NCBI RefSeq assembly: GCF_022919135.1
Contig: NZ_CP095049.1
Coordinates: forward strand, 4,530,501 to 4,594,500
Source of the DNA: Hymenobacter cellulosivorans
GTDB lineage: Bacteria; Bacteroidota; Bacteroidia; Cytophagales; Hymenobacteraceae
DNA: 64,000 nt
Direction of reading: 5' to 3'
The position numbers were made by a program, and so were the translations under genes. Shown here piece after piece: positions 28,059-38,520 of the stretch. The notes beneath the pieces are model-generated. The model was not told the DNA's origin, ran no database searches, and was given only the letters and a program-made list of their open reading frames with translations. The number at the start of each line of letters is the position of its first letter. Positions within the stretch are counted from its first letter, which is position 1.

Positions 28059-29129
28059 TTATTCCACCCACTGGGCGCTGTGCGACTCTTGCAGGTTCGC
28101 CGCGTCGGTAGCGCTGCCGGTGCCGGTGCGGGATTTGCGCACCAGGGCGGCTACACCCAATCCTACGGCCCCAGCTACAGCGGCCGTTACCAGCGGGTGC
28201 AGGGTGGCAGTGGTGTAGTAGCTGCTTTCGCGGGTATGACCGGGGTAGTTGCCGCGCTCTTCCAGGCGGCCAGCGGCGTGGTCGAGGCCGTTCTGGTTGC
28301 GGGGGCGCGGGGCGTAATCGGCTTTTTCCTGCTTGGCAAACACGTTTTCCATGAATTTGTCGAGCAAACGCGGAGCGAGCGTGGCCATGCTGGTAATCAT
28401 TTTGCCGCCGCCCCCGACGGTGATTTCGCGCTCGGGCACTTCGCAGCAGTGCAGAATGGCGCGGGCTACGGTTTCGGGTGCGTAGGCGGGTGGAGCGTGC
28501 TGAGCCTCGCGCTCCATGTAGTTTTTGGCGTGCAGCGGATAAGGCGTATCAATAGCGGCGGGCTTGATCAGGGTTACTACCACTGGGGCTTCGTCCATTT
28601 CCAGTTCCATGCGCAGGCCGTCGGTAAAGCCTTTCACGGCGTGCTTGCTGGCCGAATAGATGGTTTGCAGAATGGCCGTACTTTCCGACAGAATGCTGCC
28701 GATGTTGATGATGGCGCCGCCCCGCTGCTTGAGGTGCTTAGTAGCTTCCAGGGAGCCGTAAATCAGGCCCCAGACGTTGGTTTCGAACAGCTTGCGCATA
28801 TCCTCGACCGGGATATCCTCCAGCTTGCCGTAGATAGATACGCCCGCGTCGTTGATCCAGGTATCGAAGCCGCCGAACTCGGCCTGGGCGGCCTGGGCCA
28901 CGCGGCGCACGTCTTCCTGGTTGCTCACGTCGGCTACCACATAAGTGGCGTGGCCGCCCTGGTCGTTGATTTCCTCACAGAGCTGGCGTAACGCATTTTC
29001 ACTGCGGGCAGCCAAGACTAGCTTCGCGCCTTTTTCGGCCGCCATACGGGCCGTCACTAAGCCAATGCCCGAAGAGGCACCGGTAATGACAATTGTTTGA
29101 GCAGATAGTTTTTTGAGTTTGGGTGTCAT
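28059..29129 (-). CDS. SDR oxidoreductase with C-terminal membrane tail
   Basis: A 356-residue short-chain dehydrogenase. The nucleotide-binding TGASSGIG is at 17-24, NDAG at about 91-94 replaces the usual NNAG, a Ser near 148 and YSASK at about 158-162 give the catalytic triad. The extra 90 residues at the C-terminus contain a hydrophobic helix (LVTAAVAGAVGLGVAALV) that probably anchors the protein in the membrane. This long form occurs in many soil bacteria. Substrate is unknown. It is a single gene whose stop faces pckA. Confidence 0.85.
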   Translation of the reverse strand: MTPKLKKLSAQTIVITGASSGIGLVTARMAAEKGAKLVLAARSENALRQLCEEINDQGGHATYVVADVSNQEDVRRVAQAAQAEFGGFDTWINDAGVSIYGKLEDIPVEDMRKLFETNVWGLIYGSLEATKHLKQRGGAIINIGSILSESTAILQTIYSASKHAVKGFTDGLRMELEMDEAPVVVTLIKPAAIDTPYPLHAKNYMEREAQHAPPAYAPETVARAILHCCEVPEREITVGGGGKMITSMATLAPRLLDKFMENVFAKQEKADYAPRPRNQNGLDHAAGRLEERGNYPGHTRESSYYTTATLHPLVTAAVAGAVGLGVAALVRKSRTGTGSATDAANLQESHSAQWVE

Positions 29130-29259
29130 AGCGTAGAAGTGTTCAGGTTGGAATGCTTGCTTCTACGCCCGAAAGCGGGGTTAGATGCATAAAAAATTGC
29201 GGCACCCCGTCATTTTAGCGCCTAGAGGCCTTCACCGCACTTCTCAGCCCCGGAAATGA

Positions 29260-29267
29260 TACTTTTG
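29260..29267 (+). promoter_or_regulatory. Candidate rsmE promoter, possibly leaderless
   Basis: TACTTTTG ends only 4 nt before ATG 29272. If used, the transcript would start at or next to the A of the start codon. Confidence 0.5.
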
Positions 29268-29271
29268 CGCC

Positions 29272-29982
29272 ATGCCCCACACCTTCTACGCCCCCGACCT
29301 CGTCGGACCGACCTACACCCTGCCCGAAGACGAAAGCAAGCACGCCGTGCGGGTCCTGCGCCTGGGTTCCGCCGACGCCGTCGTGCTGGTGGATGGCCGC
29401 GGTGGTGTATTCCAGGCCGAGGTGGCTGATGCCAACCCCAAACGCTGCCAGCTGCGCGTGACACAAACCGAGCAGATAGCCCGCCGCCCCTACTTTGTGC
29501 ACGTGGCCGTGGCACCTACTAAAAACCTGGACCGGATGGAGTGGCTGGTTGAAAAGGCGGTGGAAATTGGGGTAGAGCGGATTACGTTTTTGCGCGGCAG
29601 CCGCTCGGAGCGGCGGGAGCTAAAGCTGGAGCGCTTGGAGAAAATTGCGGTCAGTGCCCTCAAGCAATCGGGCCAGGCCTGGCTGCCCCAGCTCGATGAG
29701 CTAACTGATTTTGCCGCCTTCATCCCGACCGTGGAGCCCGCTACCACCTTTATTGCTCACCTGGAAGAAGGCGAAAGAACCGCTTTATCCCACGTAGCGG
29801 CGCAGGGAGCGGGCTGCTGCGTGCTCATCGGCCCCGAAGGCGACTTTACCCCGCAGGAAATCGAATTGGCCCGGCAGCGCGGCATCCGCCCCGTGACGCT
29901 GGGAGTTTCCCGGCTGCGCACCGAAACGGCCGCTCTGGCGGCAGTGCACACGGTGCACGTGGTGCGGGAACTAGGCGCGTAA
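29272..29982 (+). CDS. rsmE: 16S rRNA (uracil1498-N3)-methyltransferase RsmE
   Basis: A 236-residue SPOUT methyltransferase that makes m3U1498 in 16S rRNA. The N-terminal PUA-like domain (MPHTFYAPDL, then ESKHAVRVLRL) is followed by the trefoil-knot domain. The knot motifs are LIGPEGDFTPQE (about 182-193) and LGVSRLRTETAAL (about 211-223), which bind S-adenosylmethionine. Length and motifs are normal for the family. The start ATG is 4 nt after a good -7 box. It stands alone between the SDR and rtcB. Confidence 0.93.
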   Translation: MPHTFYAPDLVGPTYTLPEDESKHAVRVLRLGSADAVVLVDGRGGVFQAEVADANPKRCQLRVTQTEQIARRPYFVHVAVAPTKNLDRMEWLVEKAVEIGVERITFLRGSRSERRELKLERLEKIAVSALKQSGQAWLPQLDELTDFAAFIPTVEPATTFIAHLEEGERTALSHVAAQGAGCCVLIGPEGDFTPQEIELARQRGIRPVTLGVSRLRTETAALAAVHTVHVVRELGA

Positions 29983-30070
29983 GCCTTATTCTGCCTGCCA
30001 GTGCGCTACCAGCGTTTTTCTGTCAGCTTGCCATTAAGGATGCTTGAGGCCTATAAAAAGGGGGTAGTAC

Positions 30071-31525
<1,455 letters not shown>

Positions 31526-31625
31526 TTAGGGCACTAAGCGCATTGGTCAGCACTGCAGCGGGTAGCAAGAAACAACTTTTTGCGGCCAGAGCTCAACTCT
31601 TAGGGCCGACAAGGGTGAATTCGAC

Positions 31626-32192
31626 CTAAAACAATAGTTGCTGGTAGAAGCCCACGAACTCCCGCGCCAGTGAATACCCATCCCGCAGCTCAACGTACCG
31701 GGGGCTTACGCTGCTGATTTGGGTGAAACCCGCCTTGCGAAACAGCATTTTGGTGCGCGTCAGGTGGTAGTACTGAGAAACCGCAAGCAGGCGGCGGAAG
31801 CCCAGGCTGTCTTGTAGACGCAAGGTGTTCTGCACCGTCATCCCGGTGGTATTTCCCTTATTGTCAACGACAATGAGCGAATCAGGCACGCCGTGCTGCC
31901 GCAGGTATTCCCGCATCTTGCTGCCCTCATAAAAGCCCTCCTTGCCCAGCCCGCCGCTGACGAGCAGCCGCTGTACCCGCCCCTTCTGATAGAGGTGCAG
32001 GCCGCAGTTCAGCCGTTGCCGCAGCCGCTCCGACAAGGTACCGTCCGGGTTGACCGTGTTGCCCAGAATCACGCCCACTTCGGCCCGCTCCCCGGTATCG
32101 GTCAGGCCGTCGGCTACCACAAAGCCGGTATGCAACAGGAACCAGGCGGCCAGCAGAGCAGTGGCAAAGTAGACTAGCCGGCGAATTTTCAT
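31626..32192 (-). CDS. YdcF/SanA-like DUF218 membrane protein
   Basis: A 188-residue protein of the DUF218 (YdcF/ElyC/SanA) family. ATG 32192 gives an N-terminal anchor (RRLVYFATALLAAWFLLHTG, about 4-23); the longer frame to 32306 lacks family character. The nucleotide-fold core shows VILGNTVNPDGTLSERLRQR, LLVSGGLG, NTTGMTVQNTLRL and VSQYYHLTRTKMLF. SanA and ElyC affect envelope integrity in enterobacteria, but the reaction is unknown. It is a single gene, divergent from the DUF4159 gene. Confidence 0.85.
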   Translation of the reverse strand: MKIRRLVYFATALLAAWFLLHTGFVVADGLTDTGERAEVGVILGNTVNPDGTLSERLRQRLNCGLHLYQKGRVQRLLVSGGLGKEGFYEGSKMREYLRQHGVPDSLIVVDNKGNTTGMTVQNTLRLQDSLGFRRLLAVSQYYHLTRTKMLFRKAGFTQISSVSPRYVELRDGYSLAREFVGFYQQLLF

Positions 32193-32368
32193 GCCTTGGG
32201 GTGAGGAGTAGCGGTAACCAAACGCGGCAACTTCGCGAATCGTCGGTAACCCGGCAACTACCCCAACGACAACGGAGGCTAATTCGGCCTCAAGATGACC
32301 ACTCACTGAACTTTGCCACCTGGTCGTTACTTTGTAGTCTATTGGGCATCACCCGCTAGTCCTTTCTT

Positions 32369-33028
32369 ATGCTGAAAAACCTGCTGCTCCCGCTGCTCCT
32401 GCTTTTTTCCCTGACGGCCGCCGCGCCCGTGCCCAGCTTCCGCATCGCCAAGCTGCACTACGGTGGCGGGGGCGACTGGTACGCCAATAAAACCAGCCTG
32501 CCGAACCTGATCCGCTTCTGCAACCAGGCCCTCAAAACCAACATTGCCCCCGATGAAGCCGTGGTGGAGCTCGACTCGCCGGAGCTGTTCACCTATCCTT
32601 TCGTGCACATGACCGGCCACGGCAACGTAGCTTTCACCGAGGCCGAGGCCAAAAACCTGCGGCGCTACCTCACCGGCGGCGGCTTTCTGCACATCGACGA
32701 CAACTACGGTCTCGACAAGTTTATCCGGCCCGAAATGAAGAAGGTATTTCCCGAACTGGAATTTGTGGAGCTGCCCTACTCCCACCCGATTTACCACCAA
32801 AAATATCAGTTTCCCAAGGGCTTACCCAAAGTACACGAGCACGACGGCAAGCGCCCTCAAGGCTTCGGCCTGCTCTATAAAGGTCGGCTGGTGTGCTTCT
32901 ACAGCTTTGAGTGCGACCTGGGCAACGGCTGGGAAGACGTGGGCACTTACGACGACCCACCCGCTGTGCACGAGGCGGCCCTGCGCATGGGGGCTAACCT
33001 GGTGACGTACGCGCTGACCCAGGATTAG
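32369..33028 (+). CDS. Exported DUF4159 protein
   Basis: A 219-residue protein with a signal peptide (MLKNLLLPLLLLFSLTAAAP) and a single DUF4159 domain: FRIAKLHYGGGGDWYAN, then PFVHMTGHGNVAFTEAEA, GGGFLHIDDNYG and LGNGWEDVGTYDDPPAVHEAAL. This domain has a class I glutamine-amidotransferase-like fold and is often found at the C-terminus of larger gliding or aerotolerance-like proteins; here it stands alone. The function is unknown. It is probably periplasmic. Confidence 0.82.
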   Translation: MLKNLLLPLLLLFSLTAAAPVPSFRIAKLHYGGGGDWYANKTSLPNLIRFCNQALKTNIAPDEAVVELDSPELFTYPFVHMTGHGNVAFTEAEAKNLRRYLTGGGFLHIDDNYGLDKFIRPEMKKVFPELEFVELPYSHPIYHQKYQFPKGLPKVHEHDGKRPQGFGLLYKGRLVCFYSFECDLGNGWEDVGTYDDPPAVHEAALRMGANLVTYALTQD

Positions 33029-33357
33029 TCAAGGAGTGAGCTGGATAGACTGCTTGTCTGGTTTTCTACTCTTAACCGAAGGCACGTTCGCGCTAGATTT
33101 CCTACCAGCTCCGATCTTGGGATAAAAGCAGCTCAGCATGGCAGGCACTGTGGCCATGGCAACCATTCCGCTCGGCACAGGCCGGTTTTTTCCGCAGAGC
33201 GCTAAAATCTGCCTGCCTGCCTGCCGTAGCCTCCTACGTTTCCCAGTAGCGCCTAACAGGACGTCCCAGGCTAAAACAGCGCAAACGAAAAACCCTTGCT
33301 GGCATAACCAGAGCAAAGGTCTTTCGTTTGGGTGAACAGCTGATGTACAAGCTATTA
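33029..33357. other. Intergenic stretch without recognised features
   Basis: The 329 bp between the DUF4159 gene and the SDR gene hold short open frames with no family resemblance and poor codon use. I see no terminator, no strong -7 box and no repeat beyond a short TGCC run near 33215. Confidence 0.5.
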
Positions 33358-34110
33358 CTACAGCATCATTCCGCCCGTTGCTTCGAGGCGCTGCCCATTG
33401 AGCCACCCGGCGGCATCCGAGCAGAGGAAGGCGACAATACCCCCGATGTCGTCGGGCTCGGCCACGCGGCCCAGGGCCGTAATCTGGGCCACATAGGCCC
33501 GGATTTCGGGCGTATCCAGCATGGCTCCGCCCCCAAATACGGCCCCAGGCGCTACCACATTGGCGGCAATGCCCCGACTGCCGAGCTCCAGGGCCAGGTA
33601 GCGCGTGAATACTTCCACTGCGCCTTTCATGCTAGCGTAGGCCGAGCTCCCGGCGAAAGCAACCCGCGTGGTACCGGAGGAAATATTAATAATCCGGCCC
33701 CCGTCGCGCAGGAACGGCAACGCCTTTTGCGTGAGGAAGTACACGCCCTTAAAATGAATATTGAGCATTTCGTCAAACTGCGCCTCCGTATTCTCGGCAA
33801 TAGGGGCAGTGAGGCTGGTCCCAGCGTTGTTGATCAGAAAGTCGAACCGGTCGGTACCAAAGGTATCGGCTAGGGCTGTGGTGACCTGGGCGAAAAACGT
33901 ATCAAACGTGCTGATGTCGGCGGCGTTCAGCGGCAGGGCCACGGCGCGGCGGCCCAGGGCTTCGATTTCGGCCACTACCGCGGCGGCTTCTGCTTGCTGG
34001 CTGCGGTAGGTCAGGACAACGTCGATGCCCTGCTGGGCCAGTTTCAGGGCCATGTCTTTGCCCAGGCCCCGGCTGCCACCGGTGAGCAAGGCGATTTTGG
34101 AAGTACGCAT
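33358..34110 (-). CDS. SDR-family oxidoreductase (FabG-like)
   Basis: A 250-residue classical SDR. The NAD(P) motif TGGSRGLG is at 10-17, NNAG at about 93-96, catalytic Ser in INISSGT and YASMK at about 160-164. The C-terminus GWLNGQRLEATGGMML is the FabG-type tetramer end. Substrate unknown; similar proteins act as carbonyl or sugar reductases. It follows an AraC regulator on the same strand with a 94-bp gap and is probably its target (inference from position). Confidence 0.87.
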   Translation of the reverse strand: MRTSKIALLTGGSRGLGKDMALKLAQQGIDVVLTYRSQQAEAAAVVAEIEALGRRAVALPLNAADISTFDTFFAQVTTALADTFGTDRFDFLINNAGTSLTAPIAENTEAQFDEMLNIHFKGVYFLTQKALPFLRDGGRIINISSGTTRVAFAGSSAYASMKGAVEVFTRYLALELGSRGIAANVVAPGAVFGGGAMLDTPEIRAYVAQITALGRVAEPDDIGGIVAFLCSDAAGWLNGQRLEATGGMML

Positions 34111-34204
34111 AGGGAGTGTAAGTGTGGTGTTGATTTGAACACGACAAAGGTCCCCTGGTCCGTTGGCAGCCGCGTTGTATCGGCCAATCAGTTTTTTGTA
34201 GAAA

Positions 34205-35149
34205 TCAATCCAACGCCATTTTCAGAGCCCGAAATGCACCGGGACTCATGGCGGCGTAGCGGCGGAAGAAGTGGGAAAAGTGGGCTACATCGACGAAGCC
34301 CAGGCTGTCGGCAATTTCCCACAGCGTCCAGTCAGATTGTTGGAGCAGTACCTTGGCTTCCTGCACCAGTCGCCCGCCGATGAGGTCGGTAGTGGTGCGG
34401 CCGGTGCTGTCCTTAAGCACTTTGTTGAGGTGGTTGACGTGCACGGCCAGGTAATCGGCAAAGTCCTTAGCCGTGCGCAGCGGAACCCGTTGCTGGGCCG
34501 TAGTCAGGGGAAACTGCTGCTCCAGCAGCTCCACAAAGCGCGAGCTCAGCCGAGCCGCCGCCGAGTGGGCGGGGTGCAGCGCAGTGGCGGGCTGCCGCTT
34601 CTGGCCTAGGTGTAACAATTCCAGCACGTAGGCCCGCAGCAGGTCGTACTTGTGGGCGTAGTCAGAGGCCAGTTCCTCCTGCATCTGGCTAAAAATGGCC
34701 GTTGCCCGCGCCGATTCGGCGGGTGTTAGCTGAAATACGGGGTAGCCGTCAGCCCGGAACAGGGGCAGCTCGTCGGGGGTGCGCCCCCCCAGCACAGGCA
34801 GCAGAAACTCGGCCGTGAACAGGCAAAACTGTCCTTGCTGCGGCTCGGCTGGCCACCACTCAAACGATACTTTGGGCGTCGAAAACACCAGGGCATCGGG
34901 CTCAATGGTAATAGCTTGTTGGGCGTACTCGGCGCGGCTACGGCTGCGCAAAAGGCTGATTTTGTAGAATGAGCGGCACGTGTAAGGGGTGGCGGGGCGC
35001 ATTTGGGTAGGCTCCCAGAGGTCGGCGATGTCAAACACATTAAAATGGCCGACTTCGCGCTGAATGCCGCCGGGTAGCAGCGTGTTCAAATCGAGGCTGG
35101 TACAGGGAGCTAACTCCTGGTAGAGCGTATGAAGCGCGGTAGTAGTCAT
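34205..35149 (-). CDS. AraC-family transcriptional regulator
   Basis: A 314-residue regulator from ATG 35149 (MTTTALHTLYQELAP); the upstream frame to 35293 is not family-like. The N-terminal 180 residues resemble the cupin-type ligand-sensing domain (HFNVFDIADLW, then ALVFSTPKVSFEW). The C-terminal 100 residues are the double helix-turn-helix: DFADYLAVHVNHLNKVLKDSTG and LWEIADSLGFVDVAHFSHFFRR, then MSPGAFR. The ligand is unknown. It likely controls the downstream SDR gene. Confidence 0.9.
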   Translation of the reverse strand: MTTTALHTLYQELAPCTSLDLNTLLPGGIQREVGHFNVFDIADLWEPTQMRPATPYTCRSFYKISLLRSRSRAEYAQQAITIEPDALVFSTPKVSFEWWPAEPQQGQFCLFTAEFLLPVLGGRTPDELPLFRADGYPVFQLTPAESARATAIFSQMQEELASDYAHKYDLLRAYVLELLHLGQKRQPATALHPAHSAAARLSSRFVELLEQQFPLTTAQQRVPLRTAKDFADYLAVHVNHLNKVLKDSTGRTTTDLIGGRLVQEAKVLLQQSDWTLWEIADSLGFVDVAHFSHFFRRYAAMSPGAFRALKMALD

Positions 35150-35472
35150 GGGAACAAACCAATTGTAGGATTCAAAGCTACAACAGCTCCTGCAGGAGGC
35201 CAAATGGCTGGTATTGCTGAGAGTGACGTCCTGCTGCATCTTCGGCGGCAAGCAGTTTCTCGAGCAGTAGGCCTCTACTGCATCGGCGTTCACGCAAACG
35301 GTGGGTTACGCAAGGTTACTCTTTATATACTTACCCGCCGCTGCGGCTGTGCGGCTGCCTGCTAGCACACGCGCTGGTAGGCCACCTGGCGCTGCGCCTC
35401 CTGCTCCAATAACAGATTAAGGGACTTCACGAGCCAATAGCGCCATAGATTGAGCTAAGCGAAGACCACTCC
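35150..35472. other. Intergenic stretch without recognised gene
   Basis: The 323 bp upstream of the AraC gene and after the small membrane-protein stop hold no convincing frame. A short hairpin (GCAGTAG and CTACTGC near 35260-35280) and a TATATACTTA stretch near 35323 are visible. The AraC promoter must lie in the part nearest 35150. Confidence 0.45.
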
Positions 35473-35991
35473 CTACTCGAACTTGCGTTTCAGGATTTCG
35501 CTCAGAATGAAGGCCTCCCGCAAATCGGTGGGGGTGCGGAGCCGGTCGGTGATGACGCGCCGGGCCACGGGAGCCGGAGCGGTGGGCCGGGGGCGGCGTA
35601 GCGGGTTGTCGGCGGCTGGGTGGTCCATGCCGGTATTGCGGCGGGCGGGAGCCACCGTTTTTTCCAGGGACGTATTCGTCGCGCGGCGCTCCTGCGACTG
35701 GGCCTTGCGCGCGGGCTGTTCCAGGGTGCGGGCCTTGGGGGCTGCTGCTTCCTGCGGCAGGCGTCGGCCCGCGGGCGTCGTCGGGGCAGGCACACTAGGG
35801 TTGCCGCGCTGGTTCTGCTGCTGCATCTGCTTGAGCAGTTCGTCAAAGGAGGAGCCTGGCAGCGGAGCCCGGCGGACCGAGGGCCGCTCCTGCTGCTCGC
35901 GCCGGGCTGTTTCGCGCATTTTCTGCACCATGCGCCACACGAAGACAACAAGCCCACCCAGAATCAGCAGCAGTACTTTGAGTTTTTCCAT
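35473..35991 (-). CDS. Single-pass membrane protein of unknown function
   Basis: A 172-residue protein from ATG 35991 (MEKLKVLLLILGGLVVFVWRM). One membrane helix (about 5-20) is followed by a long basic, Pro/Gln/Arg-rich region that is probably disordered. The C-terminus LREAFILSEILKRKFE looks conserved in Bacteroidota homologues, from memory, and may be the functional contact. No catalytic motif. It is the last gene after the acyltransferase, with a hairpin between them. Confidence 0.7.
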   Translation of the reverse strand: MEKLKVLLLILGGLVVFVWRMVQKMRETARREQQERPSVRRAPLPGSSFDELLKQMQQQNQRGNPSVPAPTTPAGRRLPQEAAAPKARTLEQPARKAQSQERRATNTSLEKTVAPARRNTGMDHPAADNPLRRPRPTAPAPVARRVITDRLRTPTDLREAFILSEILKRKFE

Positions 35992-36016
35992 AGCAAAAGT
36001 CAGCCCCGGTAACGCA

Positions 36017-36049
36017 GAAAAGGTACGCCTTTTTGGGACGTACCTTTTC
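36017..36049 (-). terminator. Weak intrinsic terminator
   Basis: A perfect 11-bp stem (36017-36027 and 36039-36049) after the acyltransferase stop. The T run is short and inside the stem, so efficiency is uncertain. Confidence 0.5.
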
Positions 36050-36080
36050 AATTTCTAGCAACTATTGCGTCAGGACGTGG

Positions 36081-36656
36081 CTACCGCACCCCTTTTTCGG
36101 GGAAACGGCCGGTTTTGGTGCGGTAAAATGCCTTGATATCCTCCAGGTCCTTTTCATAGTCGCCGGTGGGCCAGAAGGCAGGGCCCACGCCGGCTTCCTT
36201 ATTCTTATAGTCGAGGTAGCCGAGCAGAATCGGCACATTGGCACCCATGGCAGCGAAGTAGAAGCCTTTTTTCCAGCGGGGCTGGTAGGCGCGCGTGCCT
36301 TCGGGGGTGATGAGAATGACCAGTTCCTCCCGCTCGTTGAAAAGCTGCACCATGCCGTCAACAAGGCTGTTATTTTTCTGCCGGTCGACGGGCAGCGCGC
36401 CCAAAGCCAGCATCAGCTTGCCCAGCACGGGAATATCCACCCAGGATTTTTTCACCGTAAAGCGCACGTCCACGTCCATCAGGTAAAAGGCAGCGCGGGC
36501 AAACATGAAGTCCCAGTTGCTGGTGTGGGGCGCGGCAATCATCATGCTTTTGGGAATACCGGGCGGCACCTGAGGACCTAAACGCCAACCCGTTATCCAA
36601 AACCAGAAACGGGAGAATTGATACCAGAACGTAGAAGTCTTTCGTGCTTTTTCCAT
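36081..36656 (-). CDS. 1-acyl-glycerol-3-phosphate acyltransferase family protein
   Basis: A 191-residue PlsC-like acyltransferase from ATG 36656 (MEKARKTSTFWYQFSRFWFW). The catalytic HX4D is His44-Asp49 in HTSNWD and the phosphate-binding block is TPEGTRAY. It lacks long membrane helices beyond the N-terminal amphipathic stretch. This short form in Bacteroidota may acylate lysophospholipids or other lipids; it is likely a membrane-associated enzyme. It sits 59 nt downstream of the patatin gene on the same strand, which suggests linked phospholipid turnover. Confidence 0.85.
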   Translation of the reverse strand: MEKARKTSTFWYQFSRFWFWITGWRLGPQVPPGIPKSMMIAAPHTSNWDFMFARAAFYLMDVDVRFTVKKSWVDIPVLGKLMLALGALPVDRQKNNSLVDGMVQLFNEREELVILITPEGTRAYQPRWKKGFYFAAMGANVPILLGYLDYKNKEAGVGPAFWPTGDYEKDLEDIKAFYRTKTGRFPEKGVR

Positions 36657-36715
36657 GCAAAGAGGTGTGGCTACCACTAAAATGGCAGTAATCAGAAGCC
36701 AAAACTAAAGAAATT

Positions 36716-37504
36716 TCAATCCTGCCCCGCGGGGAAATCCTCGGCTAAGCACTGGCGTAGGGCTTCGGCCTGGGTCATGGTGTAGGCATAGCCAATGTTG
36801 AATATTTCACTGGCCCGCCGCAAATCCGTCACGCGGTACTGCTGCAACGCAGGCGGCTCCAGCACGATGGCACACTGGGCCAGGCGGGGCTGCACATTCA
36901 TGGAAATAGCCAAATACGCTGTCCGCTCCCCTACTTCCCGCAGGGTCGTCAAAGGCGCCTCGGGGCTCATCGGGTTGCAGTGCACACCCACTACGGCCAG
37001 ATTGCTTTGCAGCAGCAACGGCTCCACGGGCAAGTTGTTCATCACGCCTCCATCCACCAATACCTGCCCCTGCCACTCCACCGGCCGGCACACAATGGGC
37101 ACGGCCGCGGCCCCCAGCAAAGGCGGAATCAGCGGTCCATCCTGAAAATATACCGTCTGGCCCGCCGTTAAGTCGGTGGCTACCAGCGTGAGCGGCACTT
37201 TGAGCTCGGCAAAAGTCGGGGCGGCACCCAAATAGTGCTGGTAGAGCTTTTCGACCAAGTCGAGGCGCACCAGGCCCAGGCGAAACGAGGGCCGCAGCAG
37301 GCGCACGAAGCGGGTGTCGGTCAGGAGTTGGTAAATCTGCCGGGGCGGAAAGCCCGCCGCGTAGAAAGCCCCGGCAATGGCCCCGGAGCTGACGCCGGCA
37401 ATGTGGCCGATGGGTAATTCCAGCTCATCCAAAGCCTGGAGCACGCCCAAATGGGCAATTCCGCGCGCGGCGCCTCCCGACAAGGCCAATCCGAGCTTGC
37501 GCAT
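36716..37504 (-). CDS. Patatin-like phospholipase (RssA type)
   Basis: A 262-residue patatin-like serine lipid hydrolase. The oxyanion hole SGGAARG is at 9-15, the nucleophile Ser39 is in GVSSG (37-41) and the dyad Asp151 is in VDGG. Length fits cytoplasmic RssA/YlbK-type proteins. It is in line with the PlsC-like gene downstream and the metallo-beta-lactamase-fold gene upstream (34-nt gap). Together they may form a lipid-metabolism unit, but substrates are unknown. Confidence 0.88.
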   Translation of the reverse strand: MRKLGLALSGGAARGIAHLGVLQALDELELPIGHIAGVSSGAIAGAFYAAGFPPRQIYQLLTDTRFVRLLRPSFRLGLVRLDLVEKLYQHYLGAAPTFAELKVPLTLVATDLTAGQTVYFQDGPLIPPLLGAAAVPIVCRPVEWQGQVLVDGGVMNNLPVEPLLLQSNLAVVGVHCNPMSPEAPLTTLREVGERTAYLAISMNVQPRLAQCAIVLEPPALQQYRVTDLRRASEIFNIGYAYTMTQAEALRQCLAEDFPAGQD

Positions 37505-37538
37505 AAGGGCAGGGTTAAGTAGTTACGTCCGAGTCAGC

Positions 37539-38387
37539 CTACAGGTCTTCGAGGCGGAAGGTTTCGGCCAGGCGCACACCTTTTTCGGTGTGCTGCACCG
37601 TGCAGCAAGGCACCGTAGGGTCATGCTCCAGCAGCAGCACCCAGTTTTCGTCGGCGGCCCGGCGCAGCACGGCTTCCTTCTCGGTCATCGTCACCAGGGG
37701 GCGCATATCGTAGCTCATCACGTAGGGCAGCGGAATGTGCCCCGTAGAAGGCAGCAAATCGGCCATAAACGCCAGTTTCCGACCTTTGTAGTCCACCAGG
37801 GGCACCATCATCTTCTCGGTATGGCCGTCGGCAAACACAATTTCCCGCAGCTGTGACAATTCAGCCGGCACGCCCACAGCGGGGTCTACAAAGCGCAGAT
37901 GGCCGCTCTCCTGGATGGGCAGGATGTTTTCCTTCAGGAAGCTGGCTTTTTCCCGGGGGTTGGGCTGCACGGCCCAGTCCCAGTGGGCCTCGTTGCTCCA
38001 GTACGTCGCGTTGGGGAAGGCCGGATCCAGCTTGCCGTCGGCGGAGCGCACCACCGAGCCGCCGCAGTGGTCGAAGTGCAGGTGGGTCAGAAATACGTCG
38101 GTAATGTCGGCCGAAGTGAAGCCCCGCTGCCGCAGCGACTTTTCCAGGGTATCGTCGCCGTGCAGGTAGAAATGGCCCCGGAACTTCTCGTCCTGCTTGT
38201 CACCAATGCCGTTGTCGACCAGCAGCAGGCGGTTGCCGTCCTCGATGAGCAAACAGCGCATGGCCCAGGTACACATGTTGTTGGCGTCGGGTGGGTTGAG
38301 CTTCTGCCACATGGATTTGGGTACTACGCCAAACATAGCGCCGCCATCGAGCTTGAACAGGCCGGTATCGAGGGTATGAACCGTCAT
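37539..38387 (-). CDS. Metallo-beta-lactamase-fold hydrolase
   Basis: A 282-residue MBL-fold enzyme. The zinc motif THLHFDHCGG has His102, His104, Asp106 and His107. A further metal ligand Asp is in LAFMADLLPS and the last His is probably in VLLLEHDP. The family includes lactonases and other hydrolases, and N-acyl-homoserine lactonase-like or glyoxalase-like activity is possible but not shown. No signal peptide. It is followed by the patatin gene and preceded by the accA terminator. Confidence 0.85.
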   Translation of the reverse strand: MTVHTLDTGLFKLDGGAMFGVVPKSMWQKLNPPDANNMCTWAMRCLLIEDGNRLLLVDNGIGDKQDEKFRGHFYLHGDDTLEKSLRQRGFTSADITDVFLTHLHFDHCGGSVVRSADGKLDPAFPNATYWSNEAHWDWAVQPNPREKASFLKENILPIQESGHLRFVDPAVGVPAELSQLREIVFADGHTEKMMVPLVDYKGRKLAFMADLLPSTGHIPLPYVMSYDMRPLVTMTEKEAVLRRAADENWVLLLEHDPTVPCCTVQHTEKGVRLAETFRLEDL

Positions 38388-38447
38388 TGGGAAAGGAGGT
38401 TAGGTGGGAGTCAGGGAATCGGCGGAAAGGTAGCAAGGAATAAAAAA

Positions 38448-38486
38448 AACGTCATGCCCGGCTCCGCAGAACCCAGCATGACGTCT
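38448..38486 (-). terminator. Intrinsic terminator of accA
   Basis: A stem of ACGTCATGC and GCATGACGT with an 18-nt loop region, followed on the minus strand by a long T run. It lies about 40 nt beyond the accA stop. Confidence 0.75.
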
Positions 38487-38520
38487 TCCTTACGCCGTTA
38501 AGTTGTGTGGCGGCAGCGCG

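Noticed and set aside
33029..33406. 125-codon minus-strand frame after the DUF4159 gene
   Set aside because: It overlaps the 3' end of the SDR gene, has no family features and looks like a chance frame in GC-rich DNA.
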